From: Cryomorphaceae bacterium
Lineage (GTDB): Bacteria; Bacteroidota; Bacteroidia; Flavobacteriales_D; SKUL01
NCBI GenBank assembly: GCA_007695365.1
Contig: REDV01000057.1
Location: 1-49,860 of the forward strand
Length of the DNA: 49,860 bases
Reading direction: 5' to 3'
Shown: positions 17,318-27,000 of the stretch, piece after piece
Layout: the number at the start of each line of letters is the position of its first letter
Position numbering within the stretch: the first letter of the stretch is position 1
Program-made: the position numbers and the translations under genes
The notes under the pieces: model-generated
Told to the model about the DNA's origin: nothing
Seen by the model: the letters and a program-made list of their open reading frames with translations, nothing else
Database searches by the model: none

Positions 17318-17911
17318 ATGACCGCACAAATCTTACTCTACATTCACATTGCAGCTGGCACCATTGCACTGACGATCGGCGCACTGGCTGCATTTTCGCG
17401 CAAAGGCGGAAACCTGCACATACAGGCCGGGCGGGTATTTGTGATTTCCATGGCCGTTACGGCGCTTTCGGCCATTGTTCTCAGCACCATTCGTCCAAAC
17501 CCCTTTTTGTTGGGCATCGGATTTTTCACAGGATACCTAGTATTCAGCGGCTGGATATGGGCACGGCGCATAAAAATTCGGCTTCGGTTGCGCTATGCAA
17601 AATGGGTGGCCTGGCTCAGTATGGCACCGGCCATCTACATGCTCTATCACGCATTTTCTCATGGGTTTATCAACTGGATACTGGTGGTGTTCGGTGGAAT
17701 TCTACTTTCGATGGCCATTCCGGATGCCATCCGGCGTAAAAATCCCGAATCGCCCATTCGACTGCACGCCAGCAGAATTGGCGGGGCTTATATTGCTGCG
17801 TTCACGGCATTTCTGGCGGTAAACATCGAGTGGAGCTTGTGGGTGTGGCTCGGGCCCTCAGCAGTGGGCGCACCGCTGATTGCATGGGCGCAAAGGCGTT
17901 TCGCAAGATGA
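17318..17911 (+). CDS. DUF2306-like polytopic membrane protein
   Basis: The 197-residue protein has six or so hydrophobic helices and conserved His residues at helix ends (YIHIAAGTIALTIGALAAFSRKGGNLHIQAGRVF and MLYHAFSHG). This matches DUF2306-like inner-membrane proteins, whose function is unknown; a haem- or quinone-related role has been suggested for His-bearing small membrane proteins but cannot be supported here. A promoter with TTTG at 17249-17252 and TAAGATTG at 17273-17280 (20-nt spacer) lies upstream. The gene stands alone. Confidence 0.8.
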   Translation: MTAQILLYIHIAAGTIALTIGALAAFSRKGGNLHIQAGRVFVISMAVTALSAIVLSTIRPNPFLLGIGFFTGYLVFSGWIWARRIKIRLRLRYAKWVAWLSMAPAIYMLYHAFSHGFINWILVVFGGILLSMAIPDAIRRKNPESPIRLHASRIGGAYIAAFTAFLAVNIEWSLWVWLGPSAVGAPLIAWAQRRFAR

Positions 17912-17987
17912 ATGAATCCGCAAAGACACTAGTCTTGCCTCGCGTGGTAGACCAGAATTTTGACTCCTGCGCAGTAGCCCTTCCTCG

Positions 17988-18034
17988 TCCTCGTTGCAAA
18001 CGAGGATTTAATGACCCCACGAAGCAGAGCTTCG
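17988..18034. repeat. Pair of perfect hairpin repeats (REP-like)
   Basis: There are two adjacent perfect inverted repeats: TCCTCGTT/AACGAGGA with a 3-nt spacer (17988-18006) and CGAAGC/GCTTCG with a 3-nt spacer (18020-18034). No T-run follows, so they are not simple terminators. They resemble interspersed REP-type palindromes. No protein-coding sense is visible between 17912 and 18170. Confidence 0.5.
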
Positions 18035-18170
18035 CGAGTACGGGGGATACTATCCTGCTCCAGAGCCAATCCCGGCCCTTTGCTTCTGAATTGATTTTGT
18101 GAGCGCCTTATCACTGGTAAATTCTCTCTTTTCACCCGTGTAAATGATGGGAAATCTGTACTTTTCGGCT

Positions 18171-18779
18171 ATGAAATGGTTCTGTGTGTATCTGCTACTT
18201 CTGTTGTGTACGTCAAGTGTATCAGCGCAAAAAATTCTGCCGGCTGAATCGCTCCAAAGGCTCGACTCCATGATTACCGCTTTGGATTATGTGATTGAAT
18301 CTGAATTTGAGCACAGCTACATTTTAAGATATGACCCCGAGGGTGGAATTGTGGCCATGCTGCGAGAGAAGTTCTATGTGGACACCCCTAGAAAAACACC
18401 TGATCAGTATTACACGTTGTTTAAATTGTCGGAAATAGACCCCGTGACCGTAGAATTGCGCGAAGAGGAAAACGGTTTCGGCTTGCATTTCTTTACCGCC
18501 AATAATGCACGAGCAATCATCAATTCGATATATGTTGACAAGGAGCTAAAGATGCAGTCTGAGTCTGATAGACTGGTGTTGGGTTTTTGGCCTACAAAGG
18601 CCGACCAGGATTTGCTTGTTGCTCTGAAGAATGAACTTATCAGATTGATTTACGAGGTGTGGGAGGGCAACGTACCGCAATTCGAAACGGATGTACAAAA
18701 GCCGGCGGCGCTCTTTATCAACGGCGAAGAGGTAAAATGGCAGCAGTCTCCGACATCAAAGGACACTAAAAAGGATTGA
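18171..18779 (+). CDS. Exported protein of unknown function
   Basis: I do not recognise this 202-residue protein. It has a clear signal peptide (MKWFCVYLLLLLCTSSVSA), which selects the ATG at 18171 over 18144. A box TACTTTTC (one mismatch, 18159-18166) ends 4 nt before it. The mature part is acidic and mixed alpha/beta, with no Cys and no obvious metal motif. Segments such as EFEHSYILRYDPEGGIVAMLREKFYVDTPRKT and RLVLGFWPTKADQDLLVALKNELIRLIYEVW look well folded. It has no operon partner: about 470 bp of repeat-bearing DNA follow. Confidence 0.7.
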   Translation: MKWFCVYLLLLLCTSSVSAQKILPAESLQRLDSMITALDYVIESEFEHSYILRYDPEGGIVAMLREKFYVDTPRKTPDQYYTLFKLSEIDPVTVELREEENGFGLHFFTANNARAIINSIYVDKELKMQSESDRLVLGFWPTKADQDLLVALKNELIRLIYEVWEGNVPQFETDVQKPAALFINGEEVKWQQSPTSKDTKKD

Positions 18780-19249
18780 GGCATATAGTTTATCCCAAAT
18801 TATGCAATAGGAGGAGCGCTTAGCTCCGAACTACCTGCGCGCCGGCAGGCAGGCCTGACCGCCATAAATACTTCAATTTGTGTCAGGAGGACCTGCCCGC
18901 CTTCAATATCTTAAGACGGCAGGCGGACAGGTAGCTTCCTTGAATGCCGTGACTGAACTTGCACGCGTTTGCAACGTTTGCAGTTTTGAAACCTAAATAG
19001 ATGGCTGTATACCGCGATTACACCTGGGCCTGCGGACAAAGTTCTGAAAGCACGCTTTGAAATCTTGTCGGAGCCACTGTTTGAATGAGGCTCCAAACCA
19101 AAGCCACCGTAGTTCCAAATGCGCCCGGGTTCTGTTTTGTTGGAGTGTGCCTGTCATGGCTAAAAGGAAAAATGCCGTTGGCAGCAAATCCCCTAACTGG
19201 CTAATGATCATGTCATGCCATCACCTCATCGCTATACAATCTTCCTCCC
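18780..19249. other. 470-bp intergenic stretch with repeat DNA
   Basis: No gene is visible. The first part has a small hairpin (GGAGC/GCTCC, 18813-18827) without a T-run and then the palindromic element at 18831-18934. From 18935 to 19249, up to the end of asnS, I see no promoter, RNA gene or coding sequence that I can support. Confidence 0.5.
18831..18934. repeat. MITE/REP-like palindromic element
   Basis: A 104-bp stretch is bounded by CTACCTG and CAGGTAG. The imperfect inverted repeat extends inward for about 20 bp (GC-rich, GCCGGCAGG-type). A second nested pair, CCTGAC/GTCAGG, lies inside. It has no coding capacity and no transposase. It looks like a non-autonomous repeat element. Confidence 0.55.
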
Positions 19250-20680
19250 CTAAAACTCCGCGTTCTTCGGTGTCCTCGGGAAAGGAATCACATCCCGGAT
19301 GTTGGTCATCCCAGTAACGAACATCATCAGCCGCTCAAAACCCAACCCAAAACCACTGTGTTCACAGGTTCCGAATTTGCGCGTTTCGAGGTACCACCAC
19401 ACGTGCTCGTCGGGGATGTTGAACTCGGCACACTTTTGTTTCAGCACCTCTAGCCGCTCTTCGCGCTGTGAACCGCCCATGATTTCGCCAATACCCGGAA
19501 ACAGCACATCCATCGCTGCCACGGTTTTGCCGTCGTCGTTCAATCGCATGTAAAAGGCCTTGAATCCCTTGGGGTAATCGGTGATGATTACCGGTTTGTT
19601 GAAGTGCTTCTCAACCAGGTAGCGCTCGTGCTCGCTCTGCAGGTCGGTGCCCCACTCAACGGGATATTGAAATTTCTTCTTTTTGTAGGGTTTGCTGTTG
19701 CGCAAAATGTCGATGGCCTCGGTATAGGAAATGCGCTCAAAGGCGTTTTCCACCACAAATCGCATGCGGTCGGTAAGCGGCATTTCGTGACGCTCGTTTT
19801 GAGGCTTTTGCTTTTCGGCGTCGGCTTCGCGTTTTGCCAAAAATTCAAGGTCTTCTGCGCAGTTATCAAGAATGTATTGTACCGTGTATTTCAGAAAATC
19901 CTCGGCCAGGTTCATGTTGTCGTGAATGTCGGCAAAGGCCACCTCTGGTTCTATCATCCAGAACTCGGCCAGGTGGCGCGAGGTATTGGAATTCTCCGCA
20001 CGGAAGGTTGGTCCGAAGGTATAAACCTTGCCCAATGCCAGCGCTGCCAGCTCGGCTTCCAGCTGCCCCGAAACGGTCAGGTTGGTTTCCTTGCCGAAAA
20101 AGTCTTTGCTGTAATCGATTTCTCCCGATTCGGTTTTGGGCACATTGTTCAGATCGAAGTTGGTGACGTGAAACATTTCGCCTGCACCTTCCGCATCCGA
20201 ACCTGTGATAATCGGTGTGTGCAGGTTGTAAAAACCACGGTCATTGAAGTACTTGTGAATGGCAAACGAGAGCGCGTGCCGAATGCGAAACACCGCCGCA
20301 AAGGTGTTGGTGCGAAACCGTAAATGGGCTTTTTCGCGCAGAAACTCCAGGCTGTGCTTTTTGGGCTGAATGGGGTATTCTTCGGGGTCGGCGTCGCCAA
20401 GAATGATCACTTCGCTAACCTTCACTTCCACGCTTTGTCCGTGGCCGGGCGATTCAACCAGCTCTCCGTGTACCGCTACCGCAGCACCCACCGTTATACG
20501 TTTGCGGAGCGAGTCGTCTATATCGTCCAGACCCACCACCGCCTGTATATTGCGCAGCGTCGAACCATCATTAATGGCCACAAACTGGTTGTTGCGAAAG
20601 GATCGCACCCAGCCCTTTACAACCACTACTTCGCCCGGCTTGCCGCCGTCCAGTATGTCTTTGATTTGCTTCGTTCCCAT
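19250..20680 (-). CDS. asnS: Asparaginyl-tRNA synthetase
   Basis: This class IIb aminoacyl-tRNA synthetase charges tRNA-Asn. The 476-residue protein has an N-terminal OB-fold anticodon-binding domain ([23 protein letters not shown]), motif 1 around [19 protein letters not shown], motif 2 [21 protein letters not shown], and motif 3 [29 protein letters not shown]. The length is normal. The start at 20680 ([10 protein letters not shown]) is preferred over 20785 because synthetase homology begins there. It diverges from the tetR-efflux operon. Confidence 0.96.
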   Translation of the reverse strand: MGTKQIKDILDGGKPGEVVVVKGWVRSFRNNQFVAINDGSTLRNIQAVVGLDDIDDSLRKRITVGAAVAVHGELVESPGHGQSVEVKVSEVIILGDADPEEYPIQPKKHSLEFLREKAHLRFRTNTFAAVFRIRHALSFAIHKYFNDRGFYNLHTPIITGSDAEGAGEMFHVTNFDLNNVPKTESGEIDYSKDFFGKETNLTVSGQLEAELAALALGKVYTFGPTFRAENSNTSRHLAEFWMIEPEVAFADIHDNMNLAEDFLKYTVQYILDNCAEDLEFLAKREADAEKQKPQNERHEMPLTDRMRFVVENAFERISYTEAIDILRNSKPYKKKKFQYPVEWGTDLQSEHERYLVEKHFNKPVIITDYPKGFKAFYMRLNDDGKTVAAMDVLFPGIGEIMGGSQREERLEVLKQKCAEFNIPDEHVWWYLETRKFGTCEHSGFGLGFERLMMFVTGMTNIRDVIPFPRTPKNAEF

Positions 20681-20855
20681 AAGGCTTGTTAAACAGGGTG
20701 CAAAAGAACAAACTTTTTGCCTTTGCTCCGGCTCAATGCAGAGATTTTTAAACGCATAGCACACATGGCGTTCACCACTTATCATTCAATACGACCTTTC
20801 TTAAAAACGCCGGAAACATTTTAGTGTGTAAATTGTTTCCATTGTTCCTTTGTCT

Positions 20856-20863
20856 TACATTTG
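20856..20863 (+). promoter_or_regulatory. Minus-7 promoter box (TACATTTG)
   Basis: This is a perfect TAnnTTTG match with a TTG at 20833-20835, 20 nt upstream, fitting the minus-33 element. It ends 5 nt before a GTG at 20869, which is the likely tetR start, so the transcript would be leaderless. Confidence 0.7.
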
Positions 20864-20868
20864 CGCCC

Positions 20869-21495
20869 GTGAATCAGGAACAACACATTATTCAACAGGT
20901 TATTGGTCTCTTTTTGAAGTACGGCATCAAGAGCCTTACCATGGACGACATTGCCCGTCACCTGGGCGTATCGAAGAAAACATTGTACAAATACGTTTCG
21001 GACAAGAACGACCTGGTGCGCCGTGTAGTTACGCTTCAGAGTGAGCTGGAGCAGCAGATCATCGCCAAAATCTGTGAACGCGGACTGAATGCCATCGACG
21101 AGATTTTTGAAATCAGCAGGATTGTAGCCGAGCTGCTGGGTCAGATGCACCCTTCAGTGCACTACGACCTGGAAAAATACCACCCGGAGGTATGGCGCTC
21201 CACCTTTAAGCACCGCGAAGATTTTGTGTTTAACTGCGTGCTGGAGAATCTCAACAAGGGCAAAAAGGAAGGCCTTTACCGCGAAGACCTGAACACTGGG
21301 GTCATTGCACGGTTGTACATCGCCAAGATGGATGTGCTGTTCGACGGTGAGATGTTTCCGGCTACACAATTCAATTTCAGGGAGGTGTACCTGGAATTTT
21401 TCCGCTATCACATCCGCGGAATAGCCAGCCACCAGGGATTGCAATACCTGATTGCCAAGGTTCAACAAGAAAAAAATTCGCCAACAAACCACTAA
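20869..21495 (+). CDS. TetR-family repressor of the efflux operon
   Basis: The 208-residue protein has an N-terminal TetR helix-turn-helix (IIQQVIGLFLKYGIKSLTMDDIARHLGVSKKTLYKYVSDKNDLVRRVV) and a helical ligand-binding domain. The GTG at 20869 is chosen as start: it lies 5 nt after a perfect promoter box, and an upstream ATG at 20824 would put that promoter inside the gene. It is followed 13 nt later by the TolC-like gene, so it is the first gene of a tetR-TolC-MFP-RND operon. It most likely represses this operon and is relieved by a pump substrate; the operator is not clear. Confidence 0.92.
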   Translation: MNQEQHIIQQVIGLFLKYGIKSLTMDDIARHLGVSKKTLYKYVSDKNDLVRRVVTLQSELEQQIIAKICERGLNAIDEIFEISRIVAELLGQMHPSVHYDLEKYHPEVWRSTFKHREDFVFNCVLENLNKGKKEGLYREDLNTGVIARLYIAKMDVLFDGEMFPATQFNFREVYLEFFRYHIRGIASHQGLQYLIAKVQQEKNSPTNH

Positions 21496-21508
21496 ACCCA
21501 AACCCGAT

Positions 21509-22861
21509 ATGAAACCCCTACAAATTGCTGTTTGCGCGCTGTTCCTTGCCGGAATGCAGCCGGCTGTGGCACAACAGGACCCCGTGCGGCTGTCGCTGGA
21601 AGAGGCGCAGAAATACGCCCTGAAGCACGCCTACAGCCTGGATTATGCCGATATGGAGGTGCGTGCAGCCAGCTACCGCAACCGCGAGCTCACAGCCATC
21701 GGTTTACCGCAAATCAATGGAGACATTTCGTTTACCAATTACCTGGATCTTCCAACAACCGTGCTTCCGGCCAATGCATTTAACCCGGCGGCACCCGAAG
21801 ACGAACTGGTAGGTGTCCGCTTTGGAACGGATTATACTTCTACGGCGTCGCTCAGAGCCTCTCAGCTCATTTTTGACGGAACCTACTTTGTGGGGCTTAA
21901 GGCGGCAAAAACCTATGTCAGGTTGAACCAGTATGGCCTGGAGCAATCCAAAAACGAGTTGCGGAAAAACGTAACAGAGGCCTATGCCCTGGCCGCTATG
22001 GCTTCTGAAGCCGTACAAGTGCTAAAGGACAATATGAAGAGCCTGGAGTCACTGCTGGCAGAAACCGAAAAGCTATTTGACAGCGGTTTTCGGGAGGAGT
22101 TGGATGTAAACCAGTTGCAACTTCAGTTTTCAAGTCTTAAAAATGCGGTGCGCCAAGCAGAGCGCAATGTGGATATTACCCGCAATCTGCTGAAGTTTCA
22201 GATAGGTATGCCGGTGGCTACACCCCTTGAATTGAGTACCACGTTGGATGAACTTGCCGATGTGTCCTACATGCCCATGATGCTTGAGCGTGATGTGAAA
22301 CTTCAGGGACATACCGACATTCTCACCAACGAAACCAACGTGCAATTGCGCGAACTGAATGTGCGGGCCGAGCGCATGGCGGGGGCACCCAATCTAGGCG
22401 GGGTTTTTACTGCCCAGCAACAGGCTTTTCGCAACGACATGGATTTTTTTAGTGCAAACAGTGATTGGTTTCCCAATACCTTTTGGGGCCTTCAGCTCAA
22501 CGTGCCCATTTTCTCGGGCTTTATGCGCCACAACAAGGTGCAACAAGCCAAGGTGGAGGTGGAACGCGCCAAAAGACAGCTTGAACAGGTGCGCGAAGGT
22601 CTGGAGCTGGAAATTGCCACTCAGCGCGCCAATTTTGCCAGTGCCATGGAAGTGTACAACACCGAAAAAGAAAACGTAGCACTGGCCGAAAAAATATTCA
22701 ATACCACCACCCGCAAATACCAGGAGGGCCTGTCGGGAAGCTTTGAATTGCAGCAGGCTGAAACGCAAATGCTCAACGCCCAAAGCAGCTTTTTGCAATC
22801 TGCCTACGAAGTAATCACAGCCAAAGCCGCCCTCGAAAAAGCCCTTGATATTCAACCGTAA
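21509..22861 (+). CDS. TolC-family outer-membrane efflux protein
   Basis: This 450-residue outer-membrane channel belongs to the TolC/OEP family. A signal peptide (MKPLQIAVCALFLAGMQPAVA) sets the start at 21509. Two long helical OEP repeats follow, beginning with VRLSLEEAQKYALKHAYSLDYADMEV and, in the second half, HNKVQQAKVEVERAKRQLEQVREGLELEIATQRANFASAMEVYNTEKENVALAEKIF-type coiled-coil segments. It provides the exit duct for the RND pump encoded two genes downstream. Confidence 0.93.
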   Translation: MKPLQIAVCALFLAGMQPAVAQQDPVRLSLEEAQKYALKHAYSLDYADMEVRAASYRNRELTAIGLPQINGDISFTNYLDLPTTVLPANAFNPAAPEDELVGVRFGTDYTSTASLRASQLIFDGTYFVGLKAAKTYVRLNQYGLEQSKNELRKNVTEAYALAAMASEAVQVLKDNMKSLESLLAETEKLFDSGFREELDVNQLQLQFSSLKNAVRQAERNVDITRNLLKFQIGMPVATPLELSTTLDELADVSYMPMMLERDVKLQGHTDILTNETNVQLRELNVRAERMAGAPNLGGVFTAQQQAFRNDMDFFSANSDWFPNTFWGLQLNVPIFSGFMRHNKVQQAKVEVERAKRQLEQVREGLELEIATQRANFASAMEVYNTEKENVALAEKIFNTTTRKYQEGLSGSFELQQAETQMLNAQSSFLQSAYEVITAKAALEKALDIQP

Positions 22862-22880
22862 ACCGATAGCCCTTACACCC

Positions 22881-24011
22881 ATGAAAAAGCTAGTATATTT
22901 TGCCGCTGTAGTGCTTTTCACCTCCTGCGGGAATGATTCGTACCAAACTGAACTCGATCAGCTCAAATCGCGTCGCGACAGTCTGAGAAATGTCTATGAA
23001 AACCTTGCAGAAACCATTCACGAACTGGAAGCTGAAATTGCACGGCTCGACACCAACAAACGCCTAACACTGGTAACTACTTTGCCCGCTGAGCGCGATA
23101 CCTTCAGACACTTTTTTGAGGTATATGGTAGTGTGGACGTAAAACGAAACGCTGTGATGGTAGCAGAAAGCCCCGGTAGGGTGATTGACATCAAGGTGAA
23201 AGACGGCGATCGGGTGCAACGCGGCCAGGTGCTCATACGGCTGGATGATAGTGTGCTGCGCAAAAATATGGCCGAGCTGGAAACCAGCTACGAACTGGCC
23301 CTCACATTGTATGAAAGGCAGGAGCGCTTGTGGAAGGACAAAATCGGTTCGGAGGTGCAGTACCTTGAGTCAAAAAACCGCAAAGAGAGCCTCGAAAACT
23401 CGCTGGCTACGCTGCAGGAACAGATTCAGAGAATGACCGTTCGCGCACCCTTTTCGGGTGTGGCGGAGAATGTCATGATTAAGCTGGGAGAAATGGCCGG
23501 AGCCGGAGTGCCTCTCTTGCGCGTACTCGACCTTTCGGAGTTTCAGATTGAATCGGAAGTACCCGAACGGTACGCAGGCTTGCTCAAAACCGGCAGTGCA
23601 GTGGAAATTATTTTCCCCGGTCGGGATACGCTCAACGCTACCATCAGCTCGGTAGGAAGTTTTATCAACCCGGGCAACCGCACCTTCCGCATCCTGGTGG
23701 ATGTGGATGCCGAAAACGGCAAGTTCAAACCCAATCAGCTCACCATCCTGCGCATCAATGATCAATTGGTTCCGGATGCTGTGGTGCTGCCAGCCAATGT
23801 GATTCAGCAGGATGCGCAGGGCAAAAGCTTTGTCTTTATTGCGGTACAGGAGCCCAACGGTGCGCACAGGGCCCTAAAGCAGGTAGTACAAACCGGGGCA
23901 ACCTACAAGGGGAAAACCCTGGTGCGGTCAGGGCTCAAAGGCAACGAACACATCATTGACAAAGGCTCGCGCAGCATTCGAAGCGAACAACTTATCTCGC
24001 TGGCCGACTAA
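22881..24011 (+). CDS. RND efflux membrane-fusion lipoprotein
   Basis: The 376-residue product is a periplasmic adaptor (HlyD/AcrA family). The N-terminus MKKLVYFAAVVLFTSCGND is a lipoprotein signal, with Cys at position 16. A coiled coil (YQTELDQLKSRRDSLRNVYENLAETIHELEAEIARLD) precedes the lipoyl half-motif GRVIDIKVKDGDRVQRGQVLIRLDDS; the second lipoyl half is MTVRAPFSGVAENVMIKLGEMAGAGVPLLRV. The adaptor joins the inner-membrane pump to the TolC-like channel. It sits 19 nt after that gene. Confidence 0.93.
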   Translation: MKKLVYFAAVVLFTSCGNDSYQTELDQLKSRRDSLRNVYENLAETIHELEAEIARLDTNKRLTLVTTLPAERDTFRHFFEVYGSVDVKRNAVMVAESPGRVIDIKVKDGDRVQRGQVLIRLDDSVLRKNMAELETSYELALTLYERQERLWKDKIGSEVQYLESKNRKESLENSLATLQEQIQRMTVRAPFSGVAENVMIKLGEMAGAGVPLLRVLDLSEFQIESEVPERYAGLLKTGSAVEIIFPGRDTLNATISSVGSFINPGNRTFRILVDVDAENGKFKPNQLTILRINDQLVPDAVVLPANVIQQDAQGKSFVFIAVQEPNGAHRALKQVVQTGATYKGKTLVRSGLKGNEHIIDKGSRSIRSEQLISLAD

Positions 24012-24035
24012 TCACCCAACTACACCGGTACAACC

Positions 24036-27000
24036 ATGAACCTTCAACCCAAACATACCAAAGAATTCGGGCTTTCATCCGCCGCGGTCAACAACCGAAC
24101 CACTGTGCTGGTGCTGGTGGTGTTCATCTTTCTGGCCGGACTGATTGCCTACACCAATATGTCCAAAGAGAGCTTCCCGGAAGTGGTGATTCCCGAGATT
24201 TATGTCGGTACGCCCTACCCCGGTAACTCACCGCTCGATATCGAAAAACTCATCACGCGGCCCATTGAGAAAGAAATCAATACAATTTCGGGCGTGGATG
24301 AAATCAACTCAACGTCCATACAGGGCCACAGCTCCATCCAGGTGAAGTTCGACTTCAGCGTGAGCCCAGAAGAGGCTTTGCGCAAGGTGAAAGACAAGGT
24401 GGATGTGGCCAAAAGCGACAGCGACTTTCCGCAGGACCTTCCGGCCGATCCCAACGTCTTTGAGCTCAACATCTCAGAGATGATGCCCATCATGAACATC
24501 AACCTCTCGGGCGATTATTCTGTAGATCAGCTCAACAGCTACGCCGAATACCTCGAAGAGAAAATCGAAAACCTTCCCGAAATCACCGAAGTGGAGATTC
24601 GCGGGGTTACCGACAAGGAAGTGGCCATCAGTCTGGATCTTCATAAGATGGAAGCCATGCAAATCAGTTTCTACGACGTATCACAAGCCATCAGCGACGA
24701 GAACGTAACCATCTCGGGGGGTGATGTGCTGATTGGCGATTTCCGCCGAAATGTGCGTGTAGTAGGTGATTTTGCCCACATGGATGACATACGCAATACC
24801 GTGGTGAAGCGGGAGAAAGGCAACATTGTGTACCTCAAGGATATTGCGGAGGTGACCTTCGGCGAAAAGGAGCGCGAAAGCTATGCCCGCGATTACCTGA
24901 ACCCAGTGGTGATGGTAGATGTGAAGAAACGCGCCGGCGAGAATCTGCTGGAGGCGTCAGACAAAATCCGCGACATTGTGGCCTATGCCCAGGCCCATGT
25001 TTTCCCTGACGACCTCAAAGTGTCTATTACCAATGACCAAAGCAACAGCACGCGCAACCAGCTTGACGAACTGGAAAACAGCATTCTGTTCGGGATGATG
25101 CTCGTGGTGGGGGTGCTTCTGTTTTTCCTCGGATTGCGCAACGCTGCCTTTGTAGGTATTGCTATACCGATGTCCATGCTCATGGCCTTTATGCTCCTGG
25201 GCGCGCTCGGCGTTACCCTGAACATGATTGTGCTCTTCTCACTGATTCTGGCGCTGGGAATGCTTGTGGACAATGGTATTGTGGTGGTGGAGAACATTTA
25301 CCGCCTGATGGATGAAGGCCAAAGCCCGATGCAGGCTGCCAAAAACGGAGTGGGCGAAGTGGCGTGGCCCATCATTGCTTCTACGGCAACCACCCTGGCA
25401 GCTTTTCTGCCGCTCGCTTTCTGGCCGGGAGTAATGGGAGAATTTATGTTTTACCTGCCCATTACGCTGATGATCGTATTGGGTTCATCACTGTTTGTGG
25501 CCCTGGTAATCAACCCGGTGCTTACCTCGCTTTTTATGAAGGTGGGCGAGCCGCAGGTGAACCGAAAAAAGATTCTTCGCAACGGTGCTGTATTGATGGT
25601 TGTAGGACTTGCGATAGCCATCAGTGCACATCTCAACGGAATGGAACCACTCACCACACTGGGCAACTTGCTGGTTGTGATTGGCCTGATGGGATACGCC
25701 AACATCTTTGTGTTGAATCCGGGCACCACCTTTTTCCAAACCAGGCTCATTCCGGCCATGGAGCAGCGCTACGAAGCTTTTCTCAAACGTGCATTAAAAG
25801 GGATCAATCCGGTACTGTACTTCGTGGGCACTTTTCTCATGCTGATATTATCGGGTGTGTTGTTCGGCTTTTTCCCTCCCAAAGTGATCTTCTTCCCCGA
25901 AAATGAGCCGCAATACCTCAATATTTTCATTGAGAACCCCATCGGAACCGATATTGAACCTACCAACGAAATTGCTTACCAGGTAGAGCAGGAGGTGATT
26001 GAAATCATCAGCAAATACATTGTGCAAGATGAACCCGGCAAACCACATAACTTTTTGGTAGAATCTGTCATTGGCCAGGTGGGCAAGGGCACGAGCGATC
26101 CCGCACAAGGTCAGTCTTTTGGCAATACTCCACACAAAGCACGTGTAAGTGTGCAGTTTGTAGAAAGCCAGTTTCGCAGGGGTATCGGCACCAACGACGT
26201 GATGACCGAAATACGCGAGGCGCTGCGCGATATACCCGGTACGCAGATTACCGTAAGTAAAAACAGTATGGGACCACCCCAGGGCTTGCCCATCAATATT
26301 GAAATTGCGGGTGATGACTACACAGAGCTGATGGCCCATGCGCAAGGTGTGCGGCGCTTTATCAACGAAGCAGGTGTTGCCGGAATTGAAGAATTGAAGC
26401 TGGATGTGGACGATGGCCAACCGGAAATGCCGGTGCGCATTGATCGCGACAAGGCCCGCCGACTCAATCTTTCCACCGCGCAAATCGGAAACGCCATCCG
26501 AACTGCGCTCTACGGAATGGAGGTTTCTACCTTCAAGGACGGAGAAGACGATTACGAAATCAACATCCGTTTGGCAGAGCGCTACCGCAGAAGTCCGGAC
26601 GCACTTCTCAATCAGCGCATTACCTTCCGCGACCAGAGCGATGGACAGATCAAGCAAATACCGGTTTCATCCGTGGCCACGGCTGATTTTACCAGCACCT
26701 TCAGTGCGGTAAAAAGAAAGGACCTCAACAGGGTAATTACCATCAGCTCCAATGTGCTGGATGGATTCAACGCCAACGAAGTGGTGCAAAACATCCGCAA
26801 TATACTGGCAGATTACAACCTCCCTCCCGACATTACCCTGAAATTTACCGGGCAGCAGGAAGAACAAGCCAAGGAAATGGAGTTTCTTTCCATCGCTTTG
26901 TTCATTGCCTTCTTCCTCATTATCCTCATCATTGTTGCGCAATTTAACTCGATTTCTGCGCCGTTTATCATTGGTTTTTCGGTGATATTCAGCCTGATTG

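Noticed and set aside
18780-18934. Repeat region considered as an insertion sequence
   Set aside because: No transposase frame is present, and the element is too short and lacks clear target duplications.
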